A DNA stretch of 64,000 bases, from assembly GCA_012184525.1 (NCBI GenBank), contig WOFQ01000005.1, positions 124,001 through 188,000 on the forward strand, given 5' to 3'. The notes under the pieces were generated by a model. The model was not told where the DNA came from and searched no databases. It saw only the letters and a list, made by a program, of their open reading frames with translations. The stretch's first letter is position 1. Every line of letters begins with the position of its first letter. Shown piece by piece: positions 11,024-22,714 of the stretch. The position numbers were made by a program, and so were the translations under genes. The DNA is from Xenoacremonium recifei (Eukaryota; Ascomycota; Sordariomycetes; Hypocreales; Nectriaceae).

Positions 11024-12150
11024 TCACCGTGGTCCAGAGTCTAGTTCAATGGGATGTGATGGGTTCAAATCAATAAGCGGCGATGGCGCAGGCTTGATCT
11101 CGCTCCCCAATTCTGCGTGCCCCTGGCTAGCATCGAGCTCCGATGTGAAATGCGTATGGCCTCCGTCGTACAGTTCCGAGGTGTACTTTGGCTGCTGTGT
11201 TCCTGGCAGTTCGTGGTTGGAATAGTCTTCCGGCGGTACTGCTCTCATTTTCCGTCTTCGGGCCCGCCAGAGGAGCAGCGCTGCGACGGCGAAAAGAATA
11301 ACACCCAGGGCTACACCGATACCGATGCCGGCCTTTGCGCCACTGGACAGGCCCGAAGAAGGTTTTGAAGTTTCGGTAGGTGAGGTTTCGGTGGCGTTGG
11401 TAGCGGAAGGGGTTGCGATGTCTTGGGATCTCCAGACCATCTGGAACATCGGTGCGGTAATAGCGAAGTCGACGTCTTCTTTCGAGATGGTCAAGGGCAG
11501 GCTCAAGTCTGTGTAAACTACCTCGGTTGCACGACAGATACCAACTGTGAGAGTATCCGAGCTGGCGACCGATGTGCACAGCTGCCCGTAATCTTCGCTG
11601 TAAGCGATGAAGCCCCTGGAACCAGCAGTGTCAGCATGCCACCAGGACAAAAGATCGGGGTTGAATAAGCAGCATACTCAGGACAACACCCGATGGCCGT
11701 CTCGCCAGCCTCAAGCGTGAATTCGAAATCGAAATTGGAAGTGCCTCCCTCAGTCTTGCTCGCAATCGCAATATAGCCCGACGGACACCCGGTTCCAGGC
11801 GAATACACTCCCCATCCGCCCACATCGACCGAGGTGGTGGTGACTCCCTTGGTTCTGGGCGGCCAGCAGGCTTGTTCGTCGTTGATATCACCGGAGTCGC
11901 AGTATTGCGCGTACCAGCCTCCATTGCCGCAGGAGAGGCAGGTCGCCATGGGCGTGAGACATGTTTGCGACGGGGCCCAGCTGGTGTTGGTGAAGGGGCC
12001 GAGGATTTGTCGAGTACTCGCCGAAGGTGCGCTCGTGGAAGAACTTCCTGGGGTCGAAAAGAAGCTCGAAGTCTCGCTTGACTCGTCTCGGGGTATGAGG
12101 TCCTCCTCGAACATCGGCGCTGGTATTCGCGGTACTTCTCGGTATGCCAT
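11024..12150 (-). CDS. Cys-rich single-pass plasma-membrane protein
   Basis: A hypothetical fungal membrane protein, spliced from exons 12150-11678 and 11615-11024, 354 residues. The 62-bp intron (GTATGC...TTCCAG) joins GCCPE to GFIAYSEDYG. The exposed part (about residues 45-215) is rich in Cys, with CLSCGNGGWYAQYC and GCPSGY and further Cys after the splice. Then come a Ser/Thr/Pro-rich linker, one transmembrane helix (AGIGIGVALGVILFAVAALL) and an Arg/Lys stop-transfer (WRARRRK). The cytoplasmic tail is about 80 residues. The layout recalls Mid2/Wsc-type cell-surface sensors, but no N-terminal signal peptide is visible, so insertion may be by the helix alone or a 5' exon may be missing. Confidence 0.75.
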
Positions 12151-14004
12151 GGCTAGAAATGAGATAAATGGGGGTGAAGATTGGAGCGATTATTCGGGGG
12201 GGAAAGACGACAATCGCAGGACGGAGAGGAGGGTCGGAAAGGCAATCCAGAGGATTCAGCCCCCAATTCTGAGCAGTGTCTTTATTATTAGAACGGGGGT
12301 CTCCCCAGCCAGGGGCTGCTAGTCTTGAGCCCATCAGCCTTGCGAGACAGACGGAAGCTGAGTGACCCCTGTTGCTGGTCCTCGGATTGTTGTTCATTGG
12401 CGACCGGCATGGTTGCACGACCATGGAGGTTGTCAGCTTCCTCTAGGATCCCCATCCGTGAGACGGGTTGCGGTTAAGCGTAAGTTGGAACCCCTGCTAG
12501 TGTTCAGACACTGGGCTGAATGGGCTGCGAGAAGCCTCACGCGGTTTTCGGCAAACCAAAACTTCCCCTCGTCATATCAGTCAGTAAATGCGACAAACTA
12601 AAACTTCACGGATTATCGGCTTCCTTACTTGTAATGCTTAGTTACTGTTGGTTTGTATTGATCTGCAACCTATCCTTCTCGACCGACCCTAGCTTAAATC
12701 TCTCCCCCTGTCTTAACCCATGCTACAAGGACCCAGCCACATCCCGAGACCAATAACCAACAGTCGTCTCACGACCAACCAACAGCCAAGTCATACCCAC
12801 ATATACGGAGTACAACACACCCAGTCGACGCCTGCTCTGTCCATCCCCAGGCGATCTGCTGACAGTGAGCAGAAATTCGTGTGATCACGGTTGTGTACAT
12901 ATGCGCGACCTTTCAGCTGAAAGGCCGTCTCCATGAATGCAGTAGCCAGTTGCTAGAACTATTTATCCAATTGATCATCCCAAGACTCCACATTCAGGCT
13001 CCTTCATTACCTACAAAGTATTCATCCGGAGAAGCCCAAACGTCTCCAGGTTTGTCTGTGGGCCACGGCCACATTTATTACCCGAGAACAAGAGGAGGAT
13101 TCTCGAGGCCAAATTGCCAGGCTTGGCCCTAAATATGTGGAACGTCTGATCCTTCGTCTCTGTTCTTGGCGCCATACGGCGCGGAGACCAACTGTACAGG
13201 TTGACAGGCTATAAGGCGGCCTTGCCGAGAGCATCTCACGCGTCGCAACGATGATTTGTACGCAAGCTAACACTACGGAGTACTACTGATACAACGGCCC
13301 TTCTTCTAGCTGTCTATCATGCTCTAGTGGACTGGGTCGTACTCTTTGACCAGTCCAGAAATATATCATCAACCTTTCCAACTCATAGAAACCCCATCTT
13401 CCGGCCTCGGGGACGAGGGTTCAGCAAAAGCCAATACAATGCGATTTTCTTTCTCCTGGAGGTCGTAGAAACTTCAGCGTAAGACAGTTAGATGCGTTGC
13501 AAAGTGCGATAGAGTCGCTGAAATTTAGTTGCAATGAGATCTCGATATGGGCCAGATAAGAACGGGATTTGTGTGTGATTGCGCCATCTTCCACGTCGCT
13601 TACAAGTTGCTCCGGGAGCCTTCGGAAGTTTGCCGCCGGGCACTTCGGGCCTTGTGGAGCAGCCGCCGCCGTAAAGTCTTCAAGCCGGCTCCGGCTTCAG
13701 AGCGATAGGCGGACAGAGCCGAGTCGTTGAGTATCAGGCGTCAAATAAATGAGCTGATAGTTCACCTGGGATTCTATCAGTCATCTTTCGTGCAGTTACT
13801 CGAACCTTCGGGTCATCATTCGATGCATCACCTCTCGCTTCGTAAGTTCCGAGGGCTTTCGGATCTTAACTTGCGCGAGACGCGCAAGCCAGGCAATGGC
13901 CTCAACTACATAAGCCAGTCCCTTGTGCCACTAGCCAAACAGTTTTCACCTTTTACTCATCACAGCAGATACCAGTTTTGCAGCGACTACATCACCAACT
14001 CAAC
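12151..14004. other. intergenic, 1.85 kb without a supported gene
   Basis: Sequence between two divergently transcribed genes. The 10-mer TACGGAGTAC occurs twice (around 12809 and 13274). A GC-rich stretch at 13600-13700 precedes the promoter of the 14005 gene. Frames on both strands are broken and look non-coding. Confidence 0.45.
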
Positions 14005-14559
14005 ATGTCGAGCTATCTCGCTCCCTTTCACCTCCTCTCCTTCGCAGCCCTCTTGGGCACTGAGCTTTACCAATCATTCATCGTCACGAAAGTCGCACAC
14101 ATCTCTCTCCCAAGAACTGCTTTTACCTCGCTCCAAAAGAAGCTCTTCCCGATCTACTTCCGGAGTCAATCTTTGCTCCTACTTCTCACGGCCCTCACAT
14201 TTCCCAAGCGAGGGCCGCTCTCGCTTATCGAGCATAAAGCGGATTGGATACCGTTTGCGGTCGCCGGCGTAACAGCTGCTCTCAACCTCTTTCTGTATGG
14301 TCCTAGGACTCGCCAAGTAATGATTGATAGAATCCATCAAGGTAAGCCTCCCCGCCTGTGTCCATTCTGCTCCGTCTAACTTGCACCAGTTACCCGAGAT
14401 GCCAAAACCTCCGGAGAGACTTCTGAGCCGAGCCCGGATATGGTTGTCCTAAACAAACGGTTCAAGCGTAACCATGCGATGTCCATTCACATAAATCTGA
14501 TCTCAATTGGGGCTACGCTGTTTTATGGTTGGAGGCTGGCGTGCCGACTCCGGTATTAG
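14005..14559 (+). CDS. DUF4149 / TMEM205-like membrane protein
   Basis: A small multi-pass membrane protein of 168 residues from exons 14005-14341 and 14390-14559 (48-bp intron, GTAAGC...TGCACCAG, phase 1). It starts MSSYLAPFHLLSFAALLGTE and has about four hydrophobic helices. One is near the N-terminus, two are central (SLLLLLTALTF; FAVAGVTAALNLFLYG) and one is near the C-terminus (ISIGATLFYGWRL). GTELYQSF and the YGPRTRQVMIDRIHQ loop are typical of the DUF4149 family, which includes human TMEM205. Function in fungi is not established. Its 3' end converges on the O-methyltransferase gene, 158 bp apart. Confidence 0.85.
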
Positions 14560-14717
14560 ACGGAGAACAACGGAAAAAAGATTCGCTAGTAGCGTCCATA
14601 TTAAGTACCACCTTACACCTCTCTCTTACATGTAAACTAGACTATAAAAATGAATTCTCATTTTAAATTTCTTTATCGGTCATGTCACGTCCCGTTTCTC
14701 CGTCGTTCCAACCAGTC

Positions 14718-15520
14718 TCAAACAGATGGTAAGTAGACGGCCACTTCTAGGCCACCGGAGAAAGGGGTCGTTGTCGTCTTGAATCCATTCTCTGGGTTGT
14801 GAAGATACTCGAGCAAATCCTTGTAGAGAGCCTTGGCCATAGTTGTATTGTCGGCAATAACCATGGCGCCTCGTCTAAGTCGAGGCTTGATGATCTCAAG
14901 TGCCGGCAAAGCCAAAGGGGTCCAAACTAGCAATGTCATCAGTTGCAGTCTGTGGCCGGGGGAGATTACATACTGTCCAACAATAACATGTCGATATCGT
15001 CGGGCATGCCCTCTTCGACCTTGAGCGTCTCGCGCAAGTCGCCCTCGCGAACCTCGATCCAAGGCTCTACCTCATCCCCAGCCTGCTTCCAGTGGTCCTT
15101 CGCCTTCATCACCTTTGTAGGTTCCTTCTCCGTCCCAATCACCTTTCCTGTCACAGACTGCCCCGTCGCAGCTTTGAACTCCGCAACATTCTGTCCCACA
15201 GCCAGAGCCAGGTAGATGGTTGACACGCCAAAGCTAGTTCCGGCTTCGACGATGTTTCGCGCGCCAATGCTGCGTGCTAGCAGGTACACGAACTGGCATT
15301 TGTCGGCCTCCAGGCTCACATACTTGTCGCGCATATGATCGTCCGCTTGGCTGGACCAAGTTGTGCCCCAGATGTAATAGCAGGCGAGGCGAGTGACGTA
15401 GAAATAGATTTGTCCAAAGGACTTCTCCTGCGCCTCAGACTCGGCGTGCAGACGTTGGAGTAGATCGTGAACGCGGGGACTGGCCTCGACGGCCTGTGTC
15501 GCAGTAGCGGGCGGCGCCAT
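14718..15520 (-). CDS. class I SAM-dependent O-methyltransferase
   Basis: A methyltransferase of the caffeoyl-CoA/catechol O-methyltransferase-like type (Methyltransf_24 fold), spliced from 15520-14974 and 14926-14718, 251 residues. The 47-bp intron (GTATGT...TTGCTAG) joins MLLLD to IWTPLALPALE. The upstream in-frame extension begins with a TTG codon, so MAPPATATQ at 15520 is the first real ATG. SAM-binding motif I is IVEAGTSFGVSTIYLA, and the acidic loop around LLLDIW carries the usual Asp. IIKPRLRRGAMVIADNT matches the family. It probably methylates a small phenol or thiol in the cytosol. No biosynthetic cluster surrounds it, so the substrate is unknown. Confidence 0.85.
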
Positions 15521-16689
15521 GTTTGATGATGGGAAAAGAGACAAATTGGAGCGTGTGCGAAACTCCTGGGTCTTTTATATTTTGCTCGAAGTATCGTATG
15601 AGTCGGATAGCGTGTTGGATGCAGAGTGTGTGGAGAAGCTTCCCCGGATTCTCGACCGAGCCCGAGCTCGCATGCCCGATTATCGCCGTGAAGGTTGTCC
15701 CGATGTTACTGGTTCGGACGGGACGATATCGGACGGCCAGTGACCCCGCGTCTGGTATCTATGAGGTGCGGCTTTGGGATCAAGCAACATACGTTTGAAG
15801 TCGCACAGAAAGGGGAGATGAACAGTCAAGCAACCCGTTGTAAACATTTTAGAGACTTCAGAACTCCGATTCTACGAGTTGTTAAAGATCCCAACGCCGT
15901 GGAAGCCCCTGCAACTCGAATCGCAACTCAATGGTGACAGCTGCGGCTGAAGACGTCAGTACGCCACCCTAGTTCGGCACAAAGTGCGGCACATTTTCCG
16001 CCCTCCGTCATCGCTCCCTCAGCATACCCCAAATCTTTAGGCTCAACCAACTTTCATGCCATATTGGAAGCTTGAACGCGGGATCGACCTTCACCCATGC
16101 ATCGCCGGCGCTCCGGAGATGTGGATACCGCCTCCGGAGCGGCTCGGTGATAAGATCCGATCCTCTTGATCAACCCCCGACGGGCGCTCACGTCTTCATA
16201 CCAGCTTACGCGATCAGAACGCAAGAGAGGGCAAGATACTTTGCAATAGAATGTTACTTCGTCATGGTTAAAGCCATGTTGGTCTTTCGTTGGTGAAGCT
16301 GATTGCACACTAAATGAGTCCGTTCTGGCAGAGTGGACCTCAACGCCGAAACCCTCAAAGTTGCTGTTGACGGAACGGAAGCCAAGAATGCCTCGAACAG
16401 TCAACACGTTCGGTAATAGGTTCAAATACCTTCTTTTACTCAAATGTGCAATTGCCAAGTCGCATTTGTGTTGGATCCGGGCCGTCAGTTATCCCGGCTG
16501 ATGAGGCCAATAAGGCAGCCGTCCGACATCATCGCAGCTGATTTGAAACATTTCTCATACCTCAGCCTTACCTCTTACGAAGCTGCTCAACGCAAATGTT
16601 CAGATATATTGTAGAGCCTGAGACTCAAAGTACCCATATGGCTGAATCATTCTGAGTCCCCTCTTATCGTATTCCATCACTCGAAAATC
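15521..16689. other. intergenic, no gene recognised
   Basis: About 1.2 kb between two divergent genes. A 134-codon minus-strand frame at 16054-16458 has no recognisable domain and no supporting splice context. I regard it as chance. Confidence 0.45.
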
Positions 16690-19600
16690 ATGGCGAGCGC
16701 AACGGCTTCTAGGCGGATCCCCGAGCAAGAATGGGCTCGGCATGAGAAGACCATCCGCCGCCTTTATCTCGACCAAGATAAGGGACTCCAGGAAGTCATG
16801 GAAAAGATGGCCAGGGATCATAATTTTCATGCTAGGTATGTCCGTGTCTTCTTCGATCTGCCCGTGCGCAGCTAAGAAGGCTGACGGATTCTCAGCAAGT
16901 CGCAGTACGAAACGCGATTTAAAAAATGGGACATAACTAAGAATCGTAAACGGACTGAATGGAAGTCCCTAGCTCTTCATTTACAGCGGAGAGAAGCTGC
17001 GGGAAAGAAGTCTTCCGTCTTCATCAACGGTAATCTGGTTCCGGAAGCAAGGATAAAACGGGAACTGGCATATCTTGGTGGCCGACGTTCTCATGGCAAT
17101 GCTGGCTCACGTACATTCCCTGGCCCATCTTGTCCGACTCCAGAACGGCTAAGTGTGCTATGTAGGTCTGGTATCCTCTCCACCTCTCCCGCCTGGCTTC
17201 CGCATTAAGACACCGCCGCCTGAAAGATTGGTAGACTCCGAGTTACCTGCCTCGCAACTCATAGAAGGTATTCGAAGTAACAATGGTAGTAATCGCACTC
17301 TCGTACAACTCTTTAGCATAGGACTCACTACTACCACAGACTTGCAAATATCCTTTGTGTTTCCCTTGTCAACGCCAATGTGCATTGATCCTCGACTTAC
17401 GCTTATACCCGAACAAGGCTTGCCATCAGAGGACAATATCTCACCAAATTCGTCATCTACTCCGCAAGGACGGAGACCATTCGTTCCAATTGTACTTCCG
17501 AAAGCAGTTCTACTATCATTTCTTCCCCCAGCCTTGGTGGCTTTGAGCAGCAGAGTCAATTATCCTGTGGGTGAGGCTTCTGAAGACCGGTCCACAAGTC
17601 TCCTTGAGCCACAGGCTCTCAGCTTACCATACTCCCGGCTCATCATCTTCCAACTAATCAATGGCTTTATACGAATGAGCGGACTCTCATTGCCTGATGT
17701 GTGGAGATTCCTGAAAGAAAACGCGAAGAACAATCTTCATTCTTTCTTCCAGAGACTCCCGAAACACGAATCAAAAGTCGTTGCCGAGAAAGCATTCCAT
17801 TGTGCAATCGAAGCTGGTGACGCTGGAGGGGTTGAGTTCTTCATCGACTCTTTCAACATGAGAACTCAATTAGACGATATGATTTGTCGCAGGCTAGACG
17901 GTGCTGATTTTACGCCTCTTCAACTTGCTGTTGGACTTCGTCATGTCTCAGTAGTCCGAGTACTTCTCGAGTGCGGCGCCGACCCAAATAAGTACTCCAG
18001 CGCCTTGGGGCAGATCGCCGCCCGAGAATTTGGAATTGTCTCGGACTTTCCGGATGGCATGCAACTCGTGGACTTACTCCTGAGTTATGGCGCTGTTGTC
18101 ACAAGTGACCACCTGTTTCACGCCACGAGTATCAGGGACCAGAACCTATTCGTCCGTCTTTTCAGGGCGAGCTCACTAAACAATCAAATCAGCTCCGTAT
18201 CCGGCGGGGTCATACACGAAGTTGTTCGATTCTTCGACGAGGAGGGGGTCCTTAAATTATTCGACGAACTTACAGAACCTCAAATTGTTGAAGCACTGAA
18301 AACCAGTCACGAACCCTTCGGAAGCCTTCTCAACTGGGTTGTACAGAGAAGCCATATACGACTTACTCAAAGGCTCGTTCTGGAACAGGGTTTCGAAATA
18401 ACAGCAAAAACCCTTTTTGCTGCATCTTCGGCTGCGCAAACTGCTACTCTGCGGTGGTTACTCGAGAATTCGGCCTACTCAGACGGTTCGCTGCCAAGTA
18501 TACGTGAGGCATATGTCGGAGGCATCATTAGCGGGAATGGTGATGTTTTGAAACTGCTGGAAGATTATGGTGCTCTTCGTTACATATCTATGGTTGATTA
18601 TACCATCTCCAGTGGAATTTACGAAGCCGCGTTTGCAATGGGGAATTTTGACATCGCCAAACGACTGCTTGGCCTCCGGCCCCCTTGCTCTCCTCTTGTA
18701 TTGGGAGCCGGTTTGTTCAAGGCCGTTCAACTTCGCGATTACGGAATGTCTCGCTGGCTGCTCGACTTGGGAGCAGACCCGAACCAAACGGCATTCAACA
18801 AAAACGGACATAGAGCCGACACGACGCTAAGTTCCGCATTACAAGCTAGAAACAAGCGACTGGTCCGAATGCTTCTTAGCTCACCCAATATTTTTCTCTC
18901 GTCTCCCCCATTTACTGCTATGATCGAGGCAGTCGAATGGGGAGACAGAGATATTGTAACGGAACTGGTACTCGCAGGCTCACCTCTTAACGCGCCGACA
19001 AAGTCACTCACGCCACTCATCGCGGCCATCATAAAAAAGGATCGAGCCATGATTGAAACCTTACTACGGTTTGGGGCCTCAGTCAACTTCTCGGTTGCCA
19101 TCGAGCTAGGAACCCCAAGTCCATTCCCAACAGGCCAATGGATGTCCTTGGATGATAACTTCATACTGTCGAGAAGAAAAAGTTTAACACCGCTCACTGC
19201 CGCTATCATCATTGGCGACACTGAACAGATCCTCTTCTTAATCTCACAGGGGGCTGATCCAGCGGATTCTACAGCTCTTACTGAGGCTTATCTCGGGAAA
19301 CTGGAAGAGGCTATCGACGTCATTCTACAGCAATACCGCAGGAGATATCCAAGCGGGCGCGCAGGATTTGGCTATGAAGTAATGCGGAGAGTAATCAAGG
19401 ATGGGAACCTGTCGTTGATGAGCCAGCTTTTAGCTCACGGCATACGATTTCCTACGCTCTCCTCTCTTCGCGATGCACTCACCCTCGAGACAGATGACAT
19501 GTACCAGACCCCCCTTGTGGATGCTATTGTGAGGGGTGACGAGATAGGTTTTGCTATCTTTCGCATGATTCTGGATGCTGATCAGGGTAACGCTCGGTAT

Positions 19601-20257
19601 CTTGACGCCGTCATCAGGTGGACTATGGTATATCAATCAGAGACTGCTCTACTCATTGCCATTCGAGCCCGTCAACTAGATAAGGTCCGCCTCCTAGTTG
19701 ATCGAGGAGCAAATATCAATGCACAGCCAACCAGAGGAATATGTCGAACACCACTTCAAGCTGCCGCAGGGACGGGCGACTTCAAGATTGTTGAGTTCCT
19801 CGTCCAATCTGGAGCGGAAGTCAACAGTCCAGCAGCCGGGGTTCGAGGCGGAACAGCCCTACAGTTTGCTTGCATATATGGTTACGCAGGTATTGTCGAT
19901 TTTCTTTTGCGTTCAGGTGCCGATGTGAACGCCATGCCAGCGTGGGGTGGGATGACTGCACTTGAAGCAGCGGCAGAGTATGGCCGTTTCGATACTGCCG
20001 TAATGTTGCTGAACGCCGGAGCGAGCTTCGATGGTAACTTCCGGCCTTACTTACTTAGAGCAGTTCAACGGGCGCGCGAACGTGGGCATTTAGGGGTGGC
20101 AGACTTGCTAGCATCTCGTGATCCGGCATTGAGGCAAGAGAGAGAGGTTGCAGCTGGAAGTACAAGTGTTGAAACTCCGGTTGCAGGTCATAATAGCGAC
20201 GATAGATTTCCAATAGATCAATTCATTGACTGGGAGATGGGGGAGGGCATGATCTAG
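16690..20257 (+). CDS. Clr5-domain ankyrin-repeat protein
   Basis: A large fungal protein with an N-terminal Clr5 DNA-binding-like domain and many ankyrin repeats. Exon 1 (16690-16835) encodes IPEQEWARHEKTIRRLYLDQ. After a 60-bp intron (16836-16895) the Clr5 domain continues YETRFKKWDITKNRKRTEW. A second short intron is required because the frame changes before SPPLPPGFRIKTPPPERL. The best fit is 17111-17153 (GTACAT...GCTAAG, phase 1), giving about 1154 residues with exon 3 at 17154-20257. Ankyrin repeats run from about residue 370 to the end, for example TPLQLAVGLRHVSVVRVLLECGADPN and TALEAAAEYG. Such proteins are nuclear or heterokaryon-related in annotation but mostly uncharacterised. Confidence 0.82.
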
Positions 20258-20614
20258 TCATAGACGGGGAGACATGATTGTGGACGTAGTTCTTGATGGA
20301 GAGGCAGATCTTCTTACTAGGCCGAACAACTAGCCTTAATAAACGAGTGGCATATATATATATAAAGATATGAAAATACTTCTGAGTGTGTCTCGTCGAG
20401 TTTCTTGTTTTGTCAGTCTGCTACATGATGTGCTGAAAGGGAAAGACAGAAGGTGAGAAAGGCAAAAGAAAAATCAAGAAAAGCTATTCTTCTGGGACGC
20501 TTAGCTCCAATCGACAATTTAAAATCACTTCCCATCATCCAACGATCCATATCCTAAGGCCTTAACGTTCTTACATTCATCTCTCGCTGCGCTAGGTAAG
20601 ACCCGTCTTCGATC
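20258..20614. other. intergenic with AT microsatellite
   Basis: About 360 bp between convergent genes. It contains an (AT)n run near 20352-20364. Both 3' UTRs presumably end here. Nothing else was recognised. Confidence 0.5.
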
Positions 20615-21041
20615 TTACTTGTCATTGCCCTGCTTGCCTGCTCCGCCAGCGGAACTCTCCTTAGGAATCGGAATGATACAGCCAAGGAATGGTTCCTCCT
20701 TCTTCTTTTGATCAAGCCAACGTTGCAAAGCAGCGCTGTCCCAATCAGAAGTTTCGAGCAGGTCAAGTCCGTGTTCGAAGTTTGTGACGGACTCGGTATC
20801 GCTTCCGTGGGCAAGCAAGCTGGAAGCACGCAACTTGAGGCCCGGTGAATGACGCTTGGTCTTTCCTCCGTGCTTCTTGTTGTGTTTAGGTTCGCTTTCG
20901 ACGGCCGTGGTTACGGAGGTGGTTGGGTGCAGGGTCATGCTAGAGGCGTTGTTGTGCTTCGCCGACTGCTTTCCGTTGGTATTCTATTGGATACATCAGC
21001 CCAAATCTCCAGAACAACGGAACATAATGACTGACATTCAT
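20615..21041 (-). CDS. small hypothetical protein with a 6-nt first coding exon
   Basis: Unrecognised protein of about 124 residues. The main exon (20983-20615) reads in frame from NTNGKQSAKHNNASSMTLHP to GAGKQGNDK. Upstream of it is an acceptor (CCAATAG) directly after an in-frame stop. The nearest donor in phase is GTCAGT at 21035, preceded by ATG AAT (21041-21036), so the first coding exon would be only two codons. The protein is basic near the N-terminus (HNKKHGGKTKRHS), then has an acidic/hydrophobic patch with SDWDSAALQRWLDQKKKEEP. Alternatively translation could start at the internal ATG at 20938, giving 107 residues. No domain is recognised. Confidence 0.5.
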
Positions 21042-22330
21042 GTTTCTCAGGGTTCAAGACGTTCGAGATGCGAAGGGTGAAATGTGTTGTTGAATGGGAA
21101 AATAATAGCAAAGGATAGGAGTGGGTGCTTCTTTGGGTGTATTTTACCGGGTTTCTCACAAAGACTAAAAGATCTTTGGGTAGTCTCATAGAGTTTCATG
21201 CCATTGACACGGTCGAAGACGTCCTTTTTATAGACTAAGGGGGGGTCGTCTAAATATACAACCCCAATAAGGCGAACACTTGAGTGAAACCAAAACTGGG
21301 TTCTGACGGCACGCCGACCATATTCTAGGTCATCAGACCATACACTAGACCAATGGCCTCCTTCTTTACTATGAATTCTTGGATCTTGTACGGGCTGAGC
21401 TGCATGGGTGGACATGGTTTAAATCCGACTTTGCTAGAGCAAAGCCCGATGAAAGTCAGACTTTGGCCTCAACCAATCCTTTGCTCGCGCTACAGCATAA
21501 AGTGCAAAATCCACAGCACAAAGAAGCACATAGCACAAAGATACGCCTCCTCCTGGCCAACATTTGCCGCTTGAGGTGCCAAAAAAGCAATTATCCTCAC
21601 TCGCTCGTTGTCAGGCTGGGCAGGGCATGTGCTGTGGCGTCCTCACCGCACCCGCTACTGGGATCATCGTCAGGCGCACTGTGAAATGTCAGCAACCATA
21701 GCAGGGTTCCGAAGAATCTCTCGTCAAATCACGGCGCGCTGTGAAATGTCAGCAACCATAGCAGGGTTCCGAAGAATCTCTCGTCAAATCACGGCCTTCG
21801 CCTCATGGCCACGTCGGCGCGGGGTATGCGAGCTGTCGGACCGTATTGCCCCTCAGTTACCCAAACTCATGCGGGTCGGGGATTTCGTACGAGGCCAACC
21901 TCTCTTGGACTGCAGATTCTCTACCATGTAACCGCCCTTATGCACCACTCGTTCAACCACGAAGGCAAACCACGTCGCACGTCGGCATACGGAACATTGA
22001 GCGGCCAAGACTCTACCCAAGGGAAAATCATTTGCAATTTCGGTCAAATCTTTGGTCCTCGCCGTTCTATGTCCAGTACTGCATCCTGGAGCAAGCTTAC
22101 CAGCGGGTGAACAAGCGCCAAACAGGTACCTAGATGTCTCTCCGCTATTCCCATCATAATCAAAGACAGCCATCTATATGTCCAACGCGCAGATCGGGTG
22201 CGACTTCATAACCTCAAGAGTTGACTAGTGATGATATCCCAGTTGAAGAAGGCCTATGGCTTAAATATTGTGTCCCATACAGAAGCAAGTCTTCCAGAGC
22301 CTCAGTTAAAATTTAGGACCTTCACACATG
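21042..22330. other. intergenic upstream of the MITE
   Basis: About 1.3 kb with no supported gene. It contains the 60-bp tandem duplication listed separately. Confidence 0.45.
21673..21792 (+). repeat. 60-bp tandem duplication, two copies
   Basis: Copies at 21673-21732 and 21733-21792 differ at a single base (GGCGCACTGT versus GGCGCGCTGT). The period is exactly 60 bp, so any reading frame through it stays open across both units. The near identity implies a recent event. No protein or RNA is supported here. Confidence 0.95.
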
Positions 22331-22339
22331 GTTTGTCAA
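22331..22339 (+). repeat. left 9-bp target-site duplication
   Basis: GTTTGTCAA, identical to 22715-22723 on the other side of the MITE. Confidence 0.85.
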
Positions 22340-22714
22340 GAGTGCCAGAACACGGACAACATTATCAGGAACACGAAAAACCACTAAGCCAATCCAGCAA
22401 TTACTAGTCCTCTAATACCAGCAAAATCCAGTGAGCTCTTAAGTTCTCAGAAAGATGCTTCGATGTCGCACTTTTTCAGGATAAATACTATAATCCCTAA
22501 CCCTAACTATAATTTGAACTCTATCCATAATCCATTCTAATCCCTCCAACCTGGATACTTAACTTTTATAAACCCTATCTATAACCCCAATACTAACCCC
22601 CTTAAACCTGAAAGACTATATAACCTAAACCTAATCTTTAGGTAGGAAAACCTGAGTTTTCTCTGAGAATATCTGGCTGAATTTAGCGTAGTGGTTGTCC
22701 GTGTTCTGGCACCC
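22340..22714. mobile_element. 375-bp MITE-like element with terminal inverted repeats
   Basis: A non-autonomous DNA-transposon-like element. The left terminus (22340-22360) and the reverse complement of the right terminus (22694-22714) match over 21 bp with one mismatch; the shared core is GTGCCAGAACACGGACAAC. The 9-bp sequence GTTTGTCAA occurs directly on both sides (22331-22339 and 22715-22723), a target-site duplication. Subterminal sequence is also alike on both ends (ACCACTAAGCC versus ACCACTACGCT). The interior is AT-rich with no open frame and includes CCCTAACCCTAAC at 22495-22507. A 9-bp duplication suggests a Mutator-like element; an 8-bp hAT reading is less symmetric. Confidence 0.87.

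Noticed and set aside
12805..13285. Repeated TACGGAGTAC 10-mer as a possible inverted-repeat element
   Set aside because: Two short near-palindromic copies without further flanking similarity or target duplication are not enough for a mobile element.
22495..22507. Interstitial telomere or chromosome end
   Set aside because: Only about two exact telomere-type units exist, and they lie inside the MITE boundaries with normal genes on both sides.
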